Below are positions 1 to 12,510 of a stretch of 64,000 bases of DNA, piece after piece; the stretch's first letter is position 1, and each line of letters starts with the position of its first letter. Both the position numbers and the translations under genes were made by a program. The stretch is from assembly GCA_902521675.1 (NCBI GenBank), contig CABYSP010000004.1:1-64000 (forward strand), read 5' to 3'. Below the pieces are notes generated by a model, which did no database searches, was not told where the DNA came from, and saw nothing but the letters and a program-made list of their open reading frames with translations. The DNA comes from an uncultured Pelagibacteraceae bacterium (GTDB taxonomy: Bacteria; Pseudomonadota; Alphaproteobacteria; Pelagibacterales; Pelagibacteraceae).

Positions 1-168
1 AACAGATGTCTTGCTCTCTATTTTAAATGGATTTTTTTTTGTAATTGCCCAAATAACTTTTTTGAGTTTGAATCTTTTTTTTGCTTCCTTAGAAATTGCC
101 AAATGTCCTTTGTGAGCAGGATCAAACGATCCACCTAATACACCAATTTTTATTTTTGTGTTATTCAA
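1..168 (-). CDS. nadD: nicotinate-nucleotide adenylyltransferase, N-terminal part (truncated by window edge)
   Basis: Reverse-strand translation from TTG at 168: LNNTKIKIGVLGGSFDPAHKGHLAISKEAKKRFKLKKVIWAITKKNPFK; GGSFDPxHxGH nucleotidyltransferase motif; not in ORF track because it is cut by the window. Confidence 0.85.
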   Translation of the reverse strand, partial: MNNTKIKIGVLGGSFDPAHKGHLAISKEAKKRFKLKKVIWAITKKNPFKIESKTSV

Positions 169-169
169 T

Positions 170-1420
170 TTAATTTCTTATTTTACCATTACTAGTGATT
201 TCATACTTATATGAAATCAATTGATTTAAACCTACAGGACCTCTTGGTGGCAGTTTATTAGTAGAAATTCCAACTTCTCCACCAAATCCAAATTCACCGC
301 CATCAGCAAATTGAGTTGAGGTATTATGCATTGCAATTGAGCTTTTAACATTTTTTAGGAAATATTTTGCTGTCTTTTTATTTTTTGTAATGATGGAGTC
401 AGTGTGCATAGTTCCGTATTTGTTAATATGGTTAATTGCCTCTTCAGAATTTTTAACAACTTTAACAGATACAATTGATGATAAATATTCAGTTGACCAA
501 TCTTTTTCTTTTGCAGGATATACCTGACCATTGTAATAACTTTTCAAAATTTTATCGCCAATTATTTTACAACCACTATTTTCAAGTTCCTGCAAAATAG
601 GATTACTAAATTTTTTGACTATATTTTTATGAATAAGAATAGTTTCAGTCGCACCACAAATACTTGTATTTCTTAATTTAGCGTTATAGACAATTTCTTT
701 AGCCATTTTCAATTCTGCATCTTTATCTATATAAGTATGACAAAGCCCCTCTAAGTGCCCAATTATAGGTACTTTGGATAATTCTAAAACTTTTTTAACT
801 AAATTTTTTCCACCACGAGGTATGATGACATCGATATATTTTTTCATCTTAGAAAGCATAATATCCACAAGCCTCCTTTGTTTTGAATCAATAAATTGTA
901 TAAAGTTTTCATTAACTTTATTTTTTTTAAGTGCTTTTCTAAACAGCTTAGCTAAAGCTTTATTTGAATGTATGGCCTCAGAGCCTCCTTTCAAAATCAC
1001 TACATTTCCAGATTTAAAACAAAGACTAGCAACATCTGAAGTTACATTTGGTCTACTTTCATAAATAACCCCAATAACTCCAATTGGTATTGAAACTCTT
1101 TTAATATTCAAACCATTCGGTCTTTTCCATTTTTCTAAAGTGCTATCTATAGGATCCCTTAATTTAGCTATTTTTAAAATAGAATTTATAATTCCATTTA
1201 ATTTATTTTCATTTAAATGAAGTCTTTTGATTAAGTTTTCTTTTAAACCTTTTTTTCTTGCGTAATTAATATCTTTTGAATTTTGATTAATAATAAATTT
1301 TTTTTCATTCTTAATTAATTTTGCGTAATCATTTAAGACTTTATTTTTTACTTCAGTTGTAACTTTATACTCACTAGCTTTTCGAGCTTTTATTCCAATT
1401 ACATTCATATATTTAATCAT
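170..1420 (-). CDS. proA: glutamate-5-semialdehyde dehydrogenase (gamma-glutamyl phosphate reductase)
   Basis: Family motifs (GVIYESRPNVTSDVASLCFKSGN, LEGLCHTYID, FGFGGEVGISTNKLPPRGPVGL); adjacent to proB. Confidence 0.96.
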   Translation of the reverse strand: MIKYMNVIGIKARKASEYKVTTEVKNKVLNDYAKLIKNEKKFIINQNSKDINYARKKGLKENLIKRLHLNENKLNGIINSILKIAKLRDPIDSTLEKWKRPNGLNIKRVSIPIGVIGVIYESRPNVTSDVASLCFKSGNVVILKGGSEAIHSNKALAKLFRKALKKNKVNENFIQFIDSKQRRLVDIMLSKMKKYIDVIIPRGGKNLVKKVLELSKVPIIGHLEGLCHTYIDKDAELKMAKEIVYNAKLRNTSICGATETILIHKNIVKKFSNPILQELENSGCKIIGDKILKSYYNGQVYPAKEKDWSTEYLSSIVSVKVVKNSEEAINHINKYGTMHTDSIITKNKKTAKYFLKNVKSSIAMHNTSTQFADGGEFGFGGEVGISTNKLPPRGPVGLNQLISYKYEITSNGKIRN

Positions 1421-3515
<2,095 letters not shown>

Positions 3516-3531
3516 TTAATTGGTTGTACTA

Positions 3532-3786
3532 TTAATTGGGCTTTACAGAAACGAAAGTTCTATCTGATTTAGATTTTTTGAAAACAACTTTCCCTTTAAC
3601 AACTGAAAATATTGAATGATCTTTACCCATACCAACATTTTCACCTGGAAAAATCTTAGTTCCTCTTTGTCTAACAATTATGTTTCCAGGAATTACTGTT
3701 TCACCACCATACTTTTTTACACCAAGTCTTCTACCGGCACTATCTCGTCCGTTTCGTGATGATCCACCTGCTTTTTTTGTTGCCAT
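3532..3786 (-). CDS. rpmA: 50S ribosomal protein L27
   Basis: [28 protein letters not shown]. Confidence 0.97.
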   Translation of the reverse strand: MATKKAGGSSRNGRDSAGRRLGVKKYGGETVIPGNIIVRQRGTKIFPGENVGMGKDHSIFSVVKGKVVFKKSKSDRTFVSVKPN

Positions 3787-3800
3787 AATTTACCTAATAA

Positions 3801-4199
3801 CTATTTGCTTACTGCTTCCTTAACTTCTTCTTTTTTTGAAGTTTTAGAAATTTTTTCAGCTTCTGATAACACTTTACCATCTTTTGAAAAAATTTTGTTA
3901 ATCCTTATCATAGAATATTGTTGTCTATGTCCATTTTTTCTTCTTGAATTTTGTCTTCTTCTTTTTTTGAAAATTAAAATAGTTCTATTTTTGCTATTTT
4001 TAATTAAATCAGCCTCTACTTTTGCGCCTTCAACATTTGGAGTTCCAATTTCAATTGATTTATCATCACCATATGCCAAGATTTCATTAAATTCTATTTT
4101 AGTCTCAGGTTTAGAGTCTGGTAGTTTTTCAACCTTTAGAATTTCTCCAGATTTTACTTTATACTGTTTTCCACCTGTTTTTATTACTGCGAATGACAT
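3801..4199 (-). CDS. rplU: 50S ribosomal protein L21
   Basis: FAVIKTGGKQYKVKSGE...; start moved to the internal ATG (MSFAVIK) relative to the ORF track. Confidence 0.95.
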   Translation of the reverse strand: MSFAVIKTGGKQYKVKSGEILKVEKLPDSKPETKIEFNEILAYGDDKSIEIGTPNVEGAKVEADLIKNSKNRTILIFKKRRRQNSRRKNGHRQQYSMIRINKIFSKDGKVLSEAEKISKTSKKEEVKEAVSK

Positions 4200-4263
4200 A
4201 GTATGATTTAATTTAAAGTTACCGCAATATAGTTGTAGCCAGCCTTTAGTCAAGCCGAATTAA

Positions 4264-4983
4264 TTAGAAATTATCCTTAAAATCTCTTAATTTTGAAAAG
4301 GTTTTAACATCTTTTGCTCTTAAAAATATATTACACTCTAATTCCTCTTTTAAAGTTGAGGGTATCGTAGGAATTCCATTATCTCTTAATTTTTCTATTT
4401 TTTCTATTTTTTTTTGTAAATCTTTGTTTTCGGAATCATATTTTTTGCAAAATTTTGCATTGTTAAGAGTATATTCATGACCACAATAAATTTTTGTGTC
4501 TTCTGGTAATAATTTAATTTTGTTTAAAGATTCAAACATTTCCTCATAAGAACCTTCGAATATTCTTCCACAACCAAGTGAGAAAAGTGTATCTCCGGTA
4601 AAAACGATTTTTTCTTTAAAAAAATTAAAACAAATATGGCCTGAAGTATGTCCAGGTATATGCATAATTTTAGCTTCAAAGTTTTCGGCTTTCCATATTT
4701 GATTATCTTCTAACAATATGTCTATCTCTGGTATTCTTTTCGAGTCTCCTTTAAAACCTACAACAACTGATCCATATTTTTTTTTTAATTCTTGATTTCC
4801 TCCAATATGATCATAGTGATGATGAGTATTAAGAATGTATTTTAATTTTATATTTTTATTCTTTAAGAAATTTATTATTGGCTCAGCCTCACTGGGATCT
4901 ACAATACACGCAGAATTGTTACTTTCGTCTATTATTAAATAGCTATAGTTGTCTTGAAGACAAGGTATAATTTCAATACGCAT
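4264..4983 (-). CDS. gloB: hydroxyacylglutathione hydrolase (glyoxalase II)
   Basis: THHHYDHIGG metallo-beta-lactamase motif, GHTSGH, FTGDTLFSLGCGRIFEG. Confidence 0.94.
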   Translation of the reverse strand: MRIEIIPCLQDNYSYLIIDESNNSACIVDPSEAEPIINFLKNKNIKLKYILNTHHHYDHIGGNQELKKKYGSVVVGFKGDSKRIPEIDILLEDNQIWKAENFEAKIMHIPGHTSGHICFNFFKEKIVFTGDTLFSLGCGRIFEGSYEEMFESLNKIKLLPEDTKIYCGHEYTLNNAKFCKKYDSENKDLQKKIEKIEKLRDNGIPTIPSTLKEELECNIFLRAKDVKTFSKLRDFKDNF

Positions 4984-4984
4984 T

Positions 4985-5581
4985 TTATTTTTCTATCAAA
5001 AATATACCAAGATCTGCAAACAAATTTTTAACGCCTAAATTACTCTGATTTATTGTTGATTTATTAAGATTGTTTAAAGCCAGTGATTTAAAAATCTTTA
5101 TATCTTTTGATTTTATAAAATGAAAAAAATCTTTGATTGTGCACATGTGTAAATTTTGAGTGTTATACCATTCATCTGGTAATGTTTTTGTAATTGGCAT
5201 TGTACCTTTAAATAACAAATGAAATCTTACTTTCCAGTATCCAAAATTAGGAATCGTAACTATTGCCTTTTTTCCAACTCTTAAAAGTTCATCTAAAACT
5301 AATTCAGGATTAAGAAAAGCTTGAAGGGTTTGACTTAAAACAACATAATCAAATGATTTGTCTGGAAATTGTTTTAAATCTTTTTCAGCATTTCCTTCAA
5401 TTACAGTTAAACCTTTAGCAATACATTCTTGCACTTTTTCTTTTGAAATCTCCAATCCTCTTATATTTATGTTTTTATTATCCTTTAAAAATTTCATCAA
5501 AGTTCCATCAGCACAACCTACATCTAAGACTTTCTTATCTTTTTCAATTAAATCTGCTATTACCTGAAATTCATTTTTCAT
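4985..5581 (-). CDS. metW: MetW methyltransferase-like methionine biosynthesis protein
   Basis: VLDVGCADGTL; VVLSQTLQA; follows metX in the same operon. Confidence 0.92.
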   Translation of the reverse strand: MKNEFQVIADLIEKDKKVLDVGCADGTLMKFLKDNKNINIRGLEISKEKVQECIAKGLTVIEGNAEKDLKQFPDKSFDYVVLSQTLQAFLNPELVLDELLRVGKKAIVTIPNFGYWKVRFHLLFKGTMPITKTLPDEWYNTQNLHMCTIKDFFHFIKSKDIKIFKSLALNNLNKSTINQSNLGVKNLFADLGIFLIEK

Positions 5582-5583
5582 AA

Positions 5584-6699
5584 TTAATTTTCTTCGTAAG
5601 ATTTATCTAAAAAGTTTTTAAGTGCACTCAAGAAATTAGGAACGTCTAGTAAAAAGGAGTCGTGACCTTTATCTGACTCAATTTCTACAAATCCAACATC
5701 AGCTCCTATTGAGTTTAAAGCAATCACAATATCTTTGTTTTCTTGGGTTGGATAAAGCCAATCTGAAGTAAAAGAAATTATAAAAAATTTTGCGTTTGTA
5801 TTTATAAATGCTTCTGAAAGATTACCATTGAATTGCTTAGCTAAATCAAAATAATCCATAGCTCTAGTAATATAAAGATAACTATTTGCATCAAATCTAT
5901 CTACGAAAACTGAGCCCTGATATCTTAAATAACTTTCTATTTGAAAATCAGCGTCAAATCCAAATTTAAGATCTTCTCTTTCTTGTAACTTTCTTCCAAA
6001 TTTTTCCTGCAAACCTTTTTTAGATAAATAAGTAATATGAGCTGCCATTCTAGCTACTGCCAATCCTTTTCCAGGATTAGTATCGTTTGATGTATAATTC
6101 CCATCTTTCCAGTTACTATCAGCTGTAATAGCTTGTCTACCTAGTTCGTTAAAAGCAATATTTTGAGCTGAATGACTAGATGTAGTTGCTATCGGTATTA
6201 CTGTTTTGGATTTATCAGGAAAGTTGCTGATAAACTGAAGGACCTGCATACCTCCCATTGAACCTCCAGTTATAGAAAATAATTTATCTATGCCAAAATG
6301 ATCAAGCAAATTATATTGAGCATTCACCATATCATTAATTGTAATAACTGGAAAATTTGTTCCAAAAATTTTTTGATCATGATCTTTATGACTTGGTCCG
6401 TATGATCCCATACATCCACCAATTACGTTAGAGCAAATAACAAAATATTTATTCGTATCGATAGCCTTATCAGGACCTACTGCATAACTCCACCAACCCT
6501 CTTTGTTAGTTGAAGGGTTTATTCCAGTTACAAATTGATCTCCTGTTAGAGCATGAAAAACTAATATTGCATTATCTTTTTTTGAATTAAGTGAACCGTA
6601 AGTTTCATAGGCTATAGGAAAATCTTTTATAGTCTTTCCACAGTCTAATTTTAGTGGTTTCTTTACAATTAAAGTTTTTATGTTTTTCTCAGTATTCAT
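5584..6699 (-). CDS. metX: homoserine O-acetyltransferase (MetX-type)
   Basis: FHALTGDQ, CSNVIGGCMGSYGP, GGSMGGMQ; preceded by SAM-II riboswitch. Confidence 0.95.
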   Translation of the reverse strand: MNTEKNIKTLIVKKPLKLDCGKTIKDFPIAYETYGSLNSKKDNAILVFHALTGDQFVTGINPSTNKEGWWSYAVGPDKAIDTNKYFVICSNVIGGCMGSYGPSHKDHDQKIFGTNFPVITINDMVNAQYNLLDHFGIDKLFSITGGSMGGMQVLQFISNFPDKSKTVIPIATTSSHSAQNIAFNELGRQAITADSNWKDGNYTSNDTNPGKGLAVARMAAHITYLSKKGLQEKFGRKLQEREDLKFGFDADFQIESYLRYQGSVFVDRFDANSYLYITRAMDYFDLAKQFNGNLSEAFINTNAKFFIISFTSDWLYPTQENKDIVIALNSIGADVGFVEIESDKGHDSFLLDVPNFLSALKNFLDKSYEEN

Positions 6700-6730
6700 A
6701 GTTTTTGACTGTTTCGAATTGTGAGAAAAA

Positions 6731-6782
6731 AAACTATTTTAGCGGTTTTTTTTAAGCGCTCGCAATTCAGTTAAATCAGCGC
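6731..6782 (-). promoter_or_regulatory. SAM-II riboswitch aptamer upstream of metX
   Basis: Minus strand: AUGCGCUGAUUUAACUGAAUUGCGAGCGCUUAAAAAAAACCGCUAAAAUAGU (starts 6783/6782); aligns without gaps to the SAM-II core as I recall it (CGCGCUGAUUUAACCGUAUUGCAAGCGCG...GCUAAAAAGGG); P1 GCGCU/AGCGC plus H-type pseudoknot ACU/AGU. Confidence 0.9.
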
Positions 6783-6889
6783 ATAATTTTTTTACTAGAA
6801 CTTATTTATTATGTCAATTTTTTAAAAAATCCTCTTATTCTCTATAAAATTTTGTAATTTTATCTATAAAGAGCACATAAAAAAAAAAA

Positions 6890-7975
6890 ATGATAACTCC
6901 AAATTTCAAAAAATTTAAAATTGAGGCTTATAAGCCTGGTAAATCAAAAGTTAAGAAATTTAAGAACGTAATTAAGCTTTCTGCAAATGAGTCTGCTTTA
7001 GGTATGAGCCCTAAAGCAAAGAAAATAATATCAAATAAAAATCTGAATTTAGATAAATATCCAGATGGAAAATCTCAAAATTTAAGAAAAGCAATATCTA
7101 AAGCTTATAAATGTAATTCTGAGAAAATTATTTGTGGAGCTGGTTCAGATGAAGTTATTCAAATGCTCTGTCAGTTGTTTTTAAACCCAAAAGATGAGGT
7201 TGTGGTACCAGAGTATAGTTTTTTAATGTACAGAATTTACTCAAGAATTGTAGGTGCAAAAGTTGTATTTGCAAAAGAAATTAATTTTAAAGTTTCAGTA
7301 AATGAAATTTTAAAAAAAATAACTAAAAAAACTAAAATTGTGTTTATAGCTAACCCAAACAATCCTACAGGAACTTACTTAACGAAAAAAGAAGTTTTAG
7401 AATTAAGAAAAAAATTAAATAAAAAAATTTTACTAGTTATAGATGATGCCTATGCAGAATATATGAAAAACAAAGATTATTCATCTGGGTTAGATTTGTT
7501 TAAAAATAAAGACAATGTTTTCATCCTTAGAACTTTTTCTAAAATGTTTGGATTGGCTTCTCTGAGAGTAGGTTGGGGATATGGATCAAAAAAAATAGTT
7601 GATGCGTTACACGTTATAAAACCACCATTTAATGTAAATGGTATTGCTCAATTAGCTGCCACCGTGTCACTGAAGGATAAAGCTTTCGTAAATAAATCGA
7701 TTAGACATAATTTATTATATTCTGAAAAAATTAAGAAATTTCTTGAGACATATAATATTTTTTCAAATTCAGTTTCAGCAAATTTTTTGTTACTTAATTT
7801 TGAAAAATGCAGATACTCAGCAAAATTTCTGTATGAAAAACTTAAAAATAAGGGAATTATTTTAAGATCAACAGAAGATGGTTATCATATAAAGAATAAA
7901 TTAAGGTTAACTATTGGATCTAAAAAAGAAAACTTAAAATTTATGAGTGTTATTAAGCAAGTATTGAAAAAATGA
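6890..7975 (+). CDS. hisC: histidinol-phosphate aminotransferase
   Basis: KLSANES, ANPNNPTGT, RTFSKMFGLASLRVGWG. Confidence 0.93.
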   Translation: MITPNFKKFKIEAYKPGKSKVKKFKNVIKLSANESALGMSPKAKKIISNKNLNLDKYPDGKSQNLRKAISKAYKCNSEKIICGAGSDEVIQMLCQLFLNPKDEVVVPEYSFLMYRIYSRIVGAKVVFAKEINFKVSVNEILKKITKKTKIVFIANPNNPTGTYLTKKEVLELRKKLNKKILLVIDDAYAEYMKNKDYSSGLDLFKNKDNVFILRTFSKMFGLASLRVGWGYGSKKIVDALHVIKPPFNVNGIAQLAATVSLKDKAFVNKSIRHNLLYSEKIKKFLETYNIFSNSVSANFLLLNFEKCRYSAKFLYEKLKNKGIILRSTEDGYHIKNKLRLTIGSKKENLKFMSVIKQVLKK

Positions 7976-8868
7976 AAAATATTTTAATTATTGGCTGTGG
8001 ATTATTAGGTTCATCTTTATTAAGGCGTATTAGCAAAAAAAAAATAGCAAAAAAAATATTTATTTATGAAAAATCAAAATCAAATATTGCTAAGATAAAA
8101 AGATTAAAATTACCTGGAACAATTGTTAAATCATTAAAAGAAGGTACAAGTAATTCTGATTTAATCATCTTTTGTACACCAATGAGTGAATACAAAAATA
8201 TTATTTTAAAAATTAATAAATTTATACCATCGAAAACATTGATTACAGATATTGGTTCTTCAAAAATTGAAACTTCTAAAATTATAAATAAATTTTTAAA
8301 GAAAGGTATTCATTGGATTCAAAGTCACCCGATAGCTGGATCAGAGGTCAGTGGACCAGAGCATGGTAAAGAAAATATGTTTACTGATAGATGGTGCATA
8401 ATAATTAAAGAAAAAAATATTAAAAAAAATAATATAAATATTCTAACTAAGTTTTGGAAAAAAATTGGAGCAAAAGTAGTTGTTATGAGCGCTGAAAAAC
8501 ATGATAAAATTTTTTCTATTACAAGTCATTTACCACACTTAATTGCATATAATTTGGTAAAATCTGCACAAGATTTTGAGAAAAAACAAAATTATGAGCT
8601 AATCAAGTATAGCGCTGGTGGATTACGAGATTTTTCTAGGATTGCTGCATCAAATGAAATCATGTGGAGAGATATTTTTTTTAACAATAAAAATAATATT
8701 TCAAAAGCGATTGATTTATTTATTAAAAATTTAAATCAATTTAAAAAAGATATTAATTCAAAAAATAATAAGTCTATAGTAAAGAAACTTATTCAGACTA
8801 AAAAGGTAAGGTCTAAAATCATCAAATTAAAACAAGATATAGACAAGCCTGACTTTGGAAGAAATTAA
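7972..8868 (+). CDS. tyrA: prephenate/arogenate dehydrogenase
   Basis: IIGCGLLGSSL, TDIGSSK, SHPIAGSEVSGPEHG. Confidence 0.92.
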   Translation: MKNILIIGCGLLGSSLLRRISKKKIAKKIFIYEKSKSNIAKIKRLKLPGTIVKSLKEGTSNSDLIIFCTPMSEYKNIILKINKFIPSKTLITDIGSSKIETSKIINKFLKKGIHWIQSHPIAGSEVSGPEHGKENMFTDRWCIIIKEKNIKKNNINILTKFWKKIGAKVVVMSAEKHDKIFSITSHLPHLIAYNLVKSAQDFEKKQNYELIKYSAGGLRDFSRIAASNEIMWRDIFFNNKNNISKAIDLFIKNLNQFKKDINSKNNKSIVKKLIQTKKVRSKIIKLKQDIDKPDFGRN

Positions 8869-9614
8869 TATTTTATTCTAGATACTTTTTTTACCTTTAG
8901 TTTGGCAGTTTTTTCAATTCTATTAATAGTTTCTATAATTGGCATAATAATTACTTTTCTTTCTGGACCATAAGCATGAATTAGTTGTTTAGAATTTAAA
9001 CACATAGCAACATGACCTTTCCAAAAAATAATATCTCCTTTTTTAAATAGTTTTTTTTTTAAATTCTCTTTTGTATATTTAATCTGATCTTTTGTATCTC
9101 TTGGATAAAACGAATTATTATAAAAATAAAATATTTGCAATAAAGCTGAACAATCAATACCTTTACATGTTTTTCCGCCCCAAACATATTTTACATCGAG
9201 AAATTTTTTAAATATTTTTGTAAAATTATTTTCTTTATGGTTTATTTTTTTAATATCTGCTTTTTTAATCCATTTATTTTTTTCAATTTTTACATAATTC
9301 TTATTTTGTTCAAATATAGATAATTTGGATGCAAGTGGAAGCCAACTGCTAGTTTCAATTCCAGGTTTTTTATAAATTTTTGCTTTTAGTGAACTGACTT
9401 TATAAGTGGGGCTAAATTTTTCTATATATTTTGAATTTTTTATAAAACCTTTATAATTATCAAATAAAGTTTTAATTTTTATCCAATTTTTATTTTTTGC
9501 TAATATTTTGAATTTTTCGCCATGTATAATTTGTGAAATTACCTCAGATCTTTTCGAAGGATTTTTGTAAATATTCGAAAAATTACCTATGAAATAAAAA
9601 TTATTTTGCACCAA
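8865..9614 (-). CDS. SH3-domain plus NlpC/P60 cysteine peptidase family protein
   Basis: Two SH3-like segments, then CKGIDCSALLQ (catalytic Cys) and KGHVAMCLN (His). Confidence 0.82.
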   Translation of the reverse strand: MVQNNFYFIGNFSNIYKNPSKRSEVISQIIHGEKFKILAKNKNWIKIKTLFDNYKGFIKNSKYIEKFSPTYKVSSLKAKIYKKPGIETSSWLPLASKLSIFEQNKNYVKIEKNKWIKKADIKKINHKENNFTKIFKKFLDVKYVWGGKTCKGIDCSALLQIFYFYNNSFYPRDTKDQIKYTKENLKKKLFKKGDIIFWKGHVAMCLNSKQLIHAYGPERKVIIMPIIETINRIEKTAKLKVKKVSRIKY

Positions 9615-10992
9615 TTTTAATTTTGTTTTTAATTAACCACAAACAAATTAATGATGGTATCACCATTATAGTCGTTAAAACAAAAAATGTTCCCCAATCT
9701 CCGTTTAACCAGTCAACTAGAGCTCCTGAGGATGAAGCTAAAGTAGTACGACCAGCAGTACCAATTGAAGCAAGCAATGCATATTGTGTGGCTGTATAAG
9801 TTCTATCAACTAGTAATGATATAAATGCAACAAATGCTACAGTTGCAAAAGCTGCTGTGATATCATCAGCTATAACCGCAATTGCAAATAAAATTTCTGA
9901 TTTTCCAGTCCATGCTAAAACTGCAAATAAAAGATTGGTTATAGCCATTAACCCACCAGCAAAGAACATAGTTTTAATTGTTCCAGCTCTCATGGCCATT
10001 ACTCCACCCAACAAAGTAAATACAACTGTTGTTATCCAGCCAAGACCTTTTGAATAAATTGCAATTTGACCTTTGGAGAAACCAATTTCTTTATAAAAAA
10101 CAATAGACATTCTTCCCATAAATGCCTCACCTATCTTAAACAAGAAAACAAATCCTAAAATTCCAGCTGCAATGGCAAAACCATTTTTTCTAAAAAAACT
10201 AATAATAGGTCCGCCTATAGTTCCTGTAATATAAGCTATAAAGTTTGTAATAATATTGCTAGATCCAAGTTTTCCTTCAATTAATTTGTCTGTTTCTCTC
10301 TGTTTTGCTTGTCTGCTTGTCTCTAAAGGTTCATGAACAAACATTAATCCAATATTCATTAAAATTATTAAAATACCTAAAATTAAAAAAGTTGCTTGCC
10401 AGTAGTCAGCTACCCCTAGGTTTTCAAAAAATTCTGCCGTAAATAAAGCAACAACTCCACCTAATTTATAACCTGTCCACCAACCAACAACAGCCATAGC
10501 TGCGCCTGCAGCCATTGATTTTCCTTCATTTTCATTTATCTGTTCAATTCTTAATGCATCCACAGTTATATCTTGGGTTGCTGACGCGATAGCAATAATC
10601 AAACCTACAGTAATTAATAAAGCTAAATTTTCAGTTGGATTAATCACACTCCAAACAACAAGACTTAACAAAATAATTAATTGCATCAAAACTATCCATC
10701 CTCTTCTATGACCTAATTTTTTTGTTAGTATTGGAATTTGAATTCTATCTATAATGGGAGCCCACAAATAATTGAAAGCGTATACTCCAAAAATTAAACC
10801 TGCCCATCCAATTGTTGATCTACTAAGACCTTCTTCTTTAAGCCAAAGACTTAAGCTACTTGCAATTAATACCCATGGAAATCCACTTATTGCACCCAAT
10901 AAAAGAATTCTTACCATTCGAATATCTTTATAAACTGCAAGAGAATCAAGCCATGTTTGTTTCTTTGTTTCAGACATAATTAATTTCTCCAA
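9601..10992 (-). CDS. AmpG-like MFS transporter (muropeptide permease family)
   Basis: LGAISGFPWVLIASSLSLWLKEEGLS, TQDITVDALRIE; about 12 hydrophobic segments. Confidence 0.8.
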   Translation of the reverse strand: MEKLIMSETKKQTWLDSLAVYKDIRMVRILLLGAISGFPWVLIASSLSLWLKEEGLSRSTIGWAGLIFGVYAFNYLWAPIIDRIQIPILTKKLGHRRGWIVLMQLIILLSLVVWSVINPTENLALLITVGLIIAIASATQDITVDALRIEQINENEGKSMAAGAAMAVVGWWTGYKLGGVVALFTAEFFENLGVADYWQATFLILGILIILMNIGLMFVHEPLETSRQAKQRETDKLIEGKLGSSNIITNFIAYITGTIGGPIISFFRKNGFAIAAGILGFVFLFKIGEAFMGRMSIVFYKEIGFSKGQIAIYSKGLGWITTVVFTLLGGVMAMRAGTIKTMFFAGGLMAITNLLFAVLAWTGKSEILFAIAVIADDITAAFATVAFVAFISLLVDRTYTATQYALLASIGTAGRTTLASSSGALVDWLNGDWGTFFVLTTIMVIPSLICLWLIKNKIKIGAK

Positions 10993-12419
10993 AAAGATGG
11001 TAAGAACAATACTAGTATTGCAAACAACTCAAGTCTACCTAAAATCATACCTACAGTTAAGATCCATTTGGAAATATCGGGCAAAGATGAAAAATCTCCA
11101 TTAGGTCCTATTATAGGACCTAAACCAGGACCAACATTTGATATTGATGTTGCCGCTCCAGAGATAGCAGTTATAAAATCAAGACCAGTTAATGATAATA
11201 ATGCAGCCAAAATAAAAAAAATAACAAAGTAAAAATAAATAAATGAAATTATTGATGCAATAAATTTATCATCAACAGATCCTTGATCGTATTTAATTAC
11301 AAATATTCCCTTGGGATATATAATTTTTTTTAATTGATTTAATATAAATAAATATAGAATTTGAATTCTAAAAATTTTGACTCCACAAGTAGTTGATCCA
11401 GCACAGCCCCCAATAAACATTAATGCAAGAAATATTGTTATAGGAAAACTTCCCCAACCATCAAATTCAGCATTTACATAACCTGTTCCAGTCAATATTG
11501 AAATTGTATTAAAAAAAATAGATCTTAAACTAAAGTTTCCGTTATTATTAAATAATAAATAAATTGATAATATAATAATGCTTATAATTATTATTTTAAT
11601 AAATGTTCTGATTTGAATATCGTTTAAAAATATTTTTTTATTACCACTAATAAATTTAATATAGGCAATAAATGGAATACTTCCTAAAATTATAAAAATC
11701 ATCGATGATATTTCTATAAGAACACTGTCAAAATATCCGATAGATTGATTATAATTAGAAAATCCACCTGTAGCTATGGTAGTCATAGAATGAGTTAAAC
11801 TATCAAATTTTCCCATTCCAAATACCCAATATGATAATGCACAAAGAGCAGTTAGGCCTGAATAAATATAAATAAGTCTTAAAGCTATTTCTTTTGATTT
11901 AGGAAGAATTTTTTCAGAAGAGTCGTTGCCAGAAATTTTAAATAATTGCATACCACCAACATTCATTATCGGCATTAGTGTAATTGCCATTACAATAATA
12001 CCAATGCCACCTAACCATTGTAGTATTGCTCTCCATAATAGAATGCCTTTTGGAGTATTCTCTAAGTTGGAAATAATTGTAGATCCAGTTGTTGTAATAC
12101 CAGACATACTCTCAAAAAAAGCATCAGTAATTGAAAGTTCCATAGTCGAAAATATAAATGGCAAAGATCCAAAAATAGCAATACTTAGCCATGACAAAGC
12201 GGTTAATAAAAATGCTTGTTGTAAATTTAACTTTTTGTCGTGGTCTAGATTTGAAAGAAAAAATAATGATCCAAAAATTATTGTCACAATAGATGCACCA
12301 AAAAATGATGAATCTATTTCAGAATAAATAAATTGAGCAATTATAGGGATGAACATTGAGACCCCTAAAATTATTTGCAAAATTCCGAGTGTAAAAAAAA
12401 CAGTTTTATAATTAGACAT
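10980..12419 (-). CDS. trkH: TrkH-family potassium uptake protein
   Basis: FFESMSGITTTGSTI, GGIGIIVMAI, FIGGCAGSTTCGVKIFR. Confidence 0.92.
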   Translation of the reverse strand: MSNYKTVFFTLGILQIILGVSMFIPIIAQFIYSEIDSSFFGASIVTIIFGSLFFLSNLDHDKKLNLQQAFLLTALSWLSIAIFGSLPFIFSTMELSITDAFFESMSGITTTGSTIISNLENTPKGILLWRAILQWLGGIGIIVMAITLMPIMNVGGMQLFKISGNDSSEKILPKSKEIALRLIYIYSGLTALCALSYWVFGMGKFDSLTHSMTTIATGGFSNYNQSIGYFDSVLIEISSMIFIILGSIPFIAYIKFISGNKKIFLNDIQIRTFIKIIIISIIILSIYLLFNNNGNFSLRSIFFNTISILTGTGYVNAEFDGWGSFPITIFLALMFIGGCAGSTTCGVKIFRIQILYLFILNQLKKIIYPKGIFVIKYDQGSVDDKFIASIISFIYFYFVIFFILAALLSLTGLDFITAISGAATSISNVGPGLGPIIGPNGDFSSLPDISKWILTVGMILGRLELFAILVLFLPSFWRN

Positions 12420-12510
12420 TTTGAAAGAACATTATTTTATGGTAAATAAATTTCAACTCTATAAGAATTAATAAAATCGCCAATTTAAGATTTTTATAAA
12501 AGATATATTC

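Noticed and set aside
774-1064. 96-aa + strand ORF (and similar short antisense ORFs at 1599, 3036, 3067, 5358, 9857, 40289, 50425, 50773, 52241, 56443)
   Set aside because: All lie opposite confidently assigned genes and show no independent coding evidence
3805-4206. 133-aa ORF on + strand opposite rplU
   Set aside because: Exact antisense of a ribosomal protein gene; no recognisable domain; expected from AT-rich codon bias
6845-6864. ATAAAATT-TTGT-AATTTTAT hairpin upstream of hisC
   Set aside because: Pure A/T stem in a very AT-rich intergenic region; easily arises by chance
11926-12327. 133-aa + strand ORF
   Set aside because: Antisense to trkH, with no family motif
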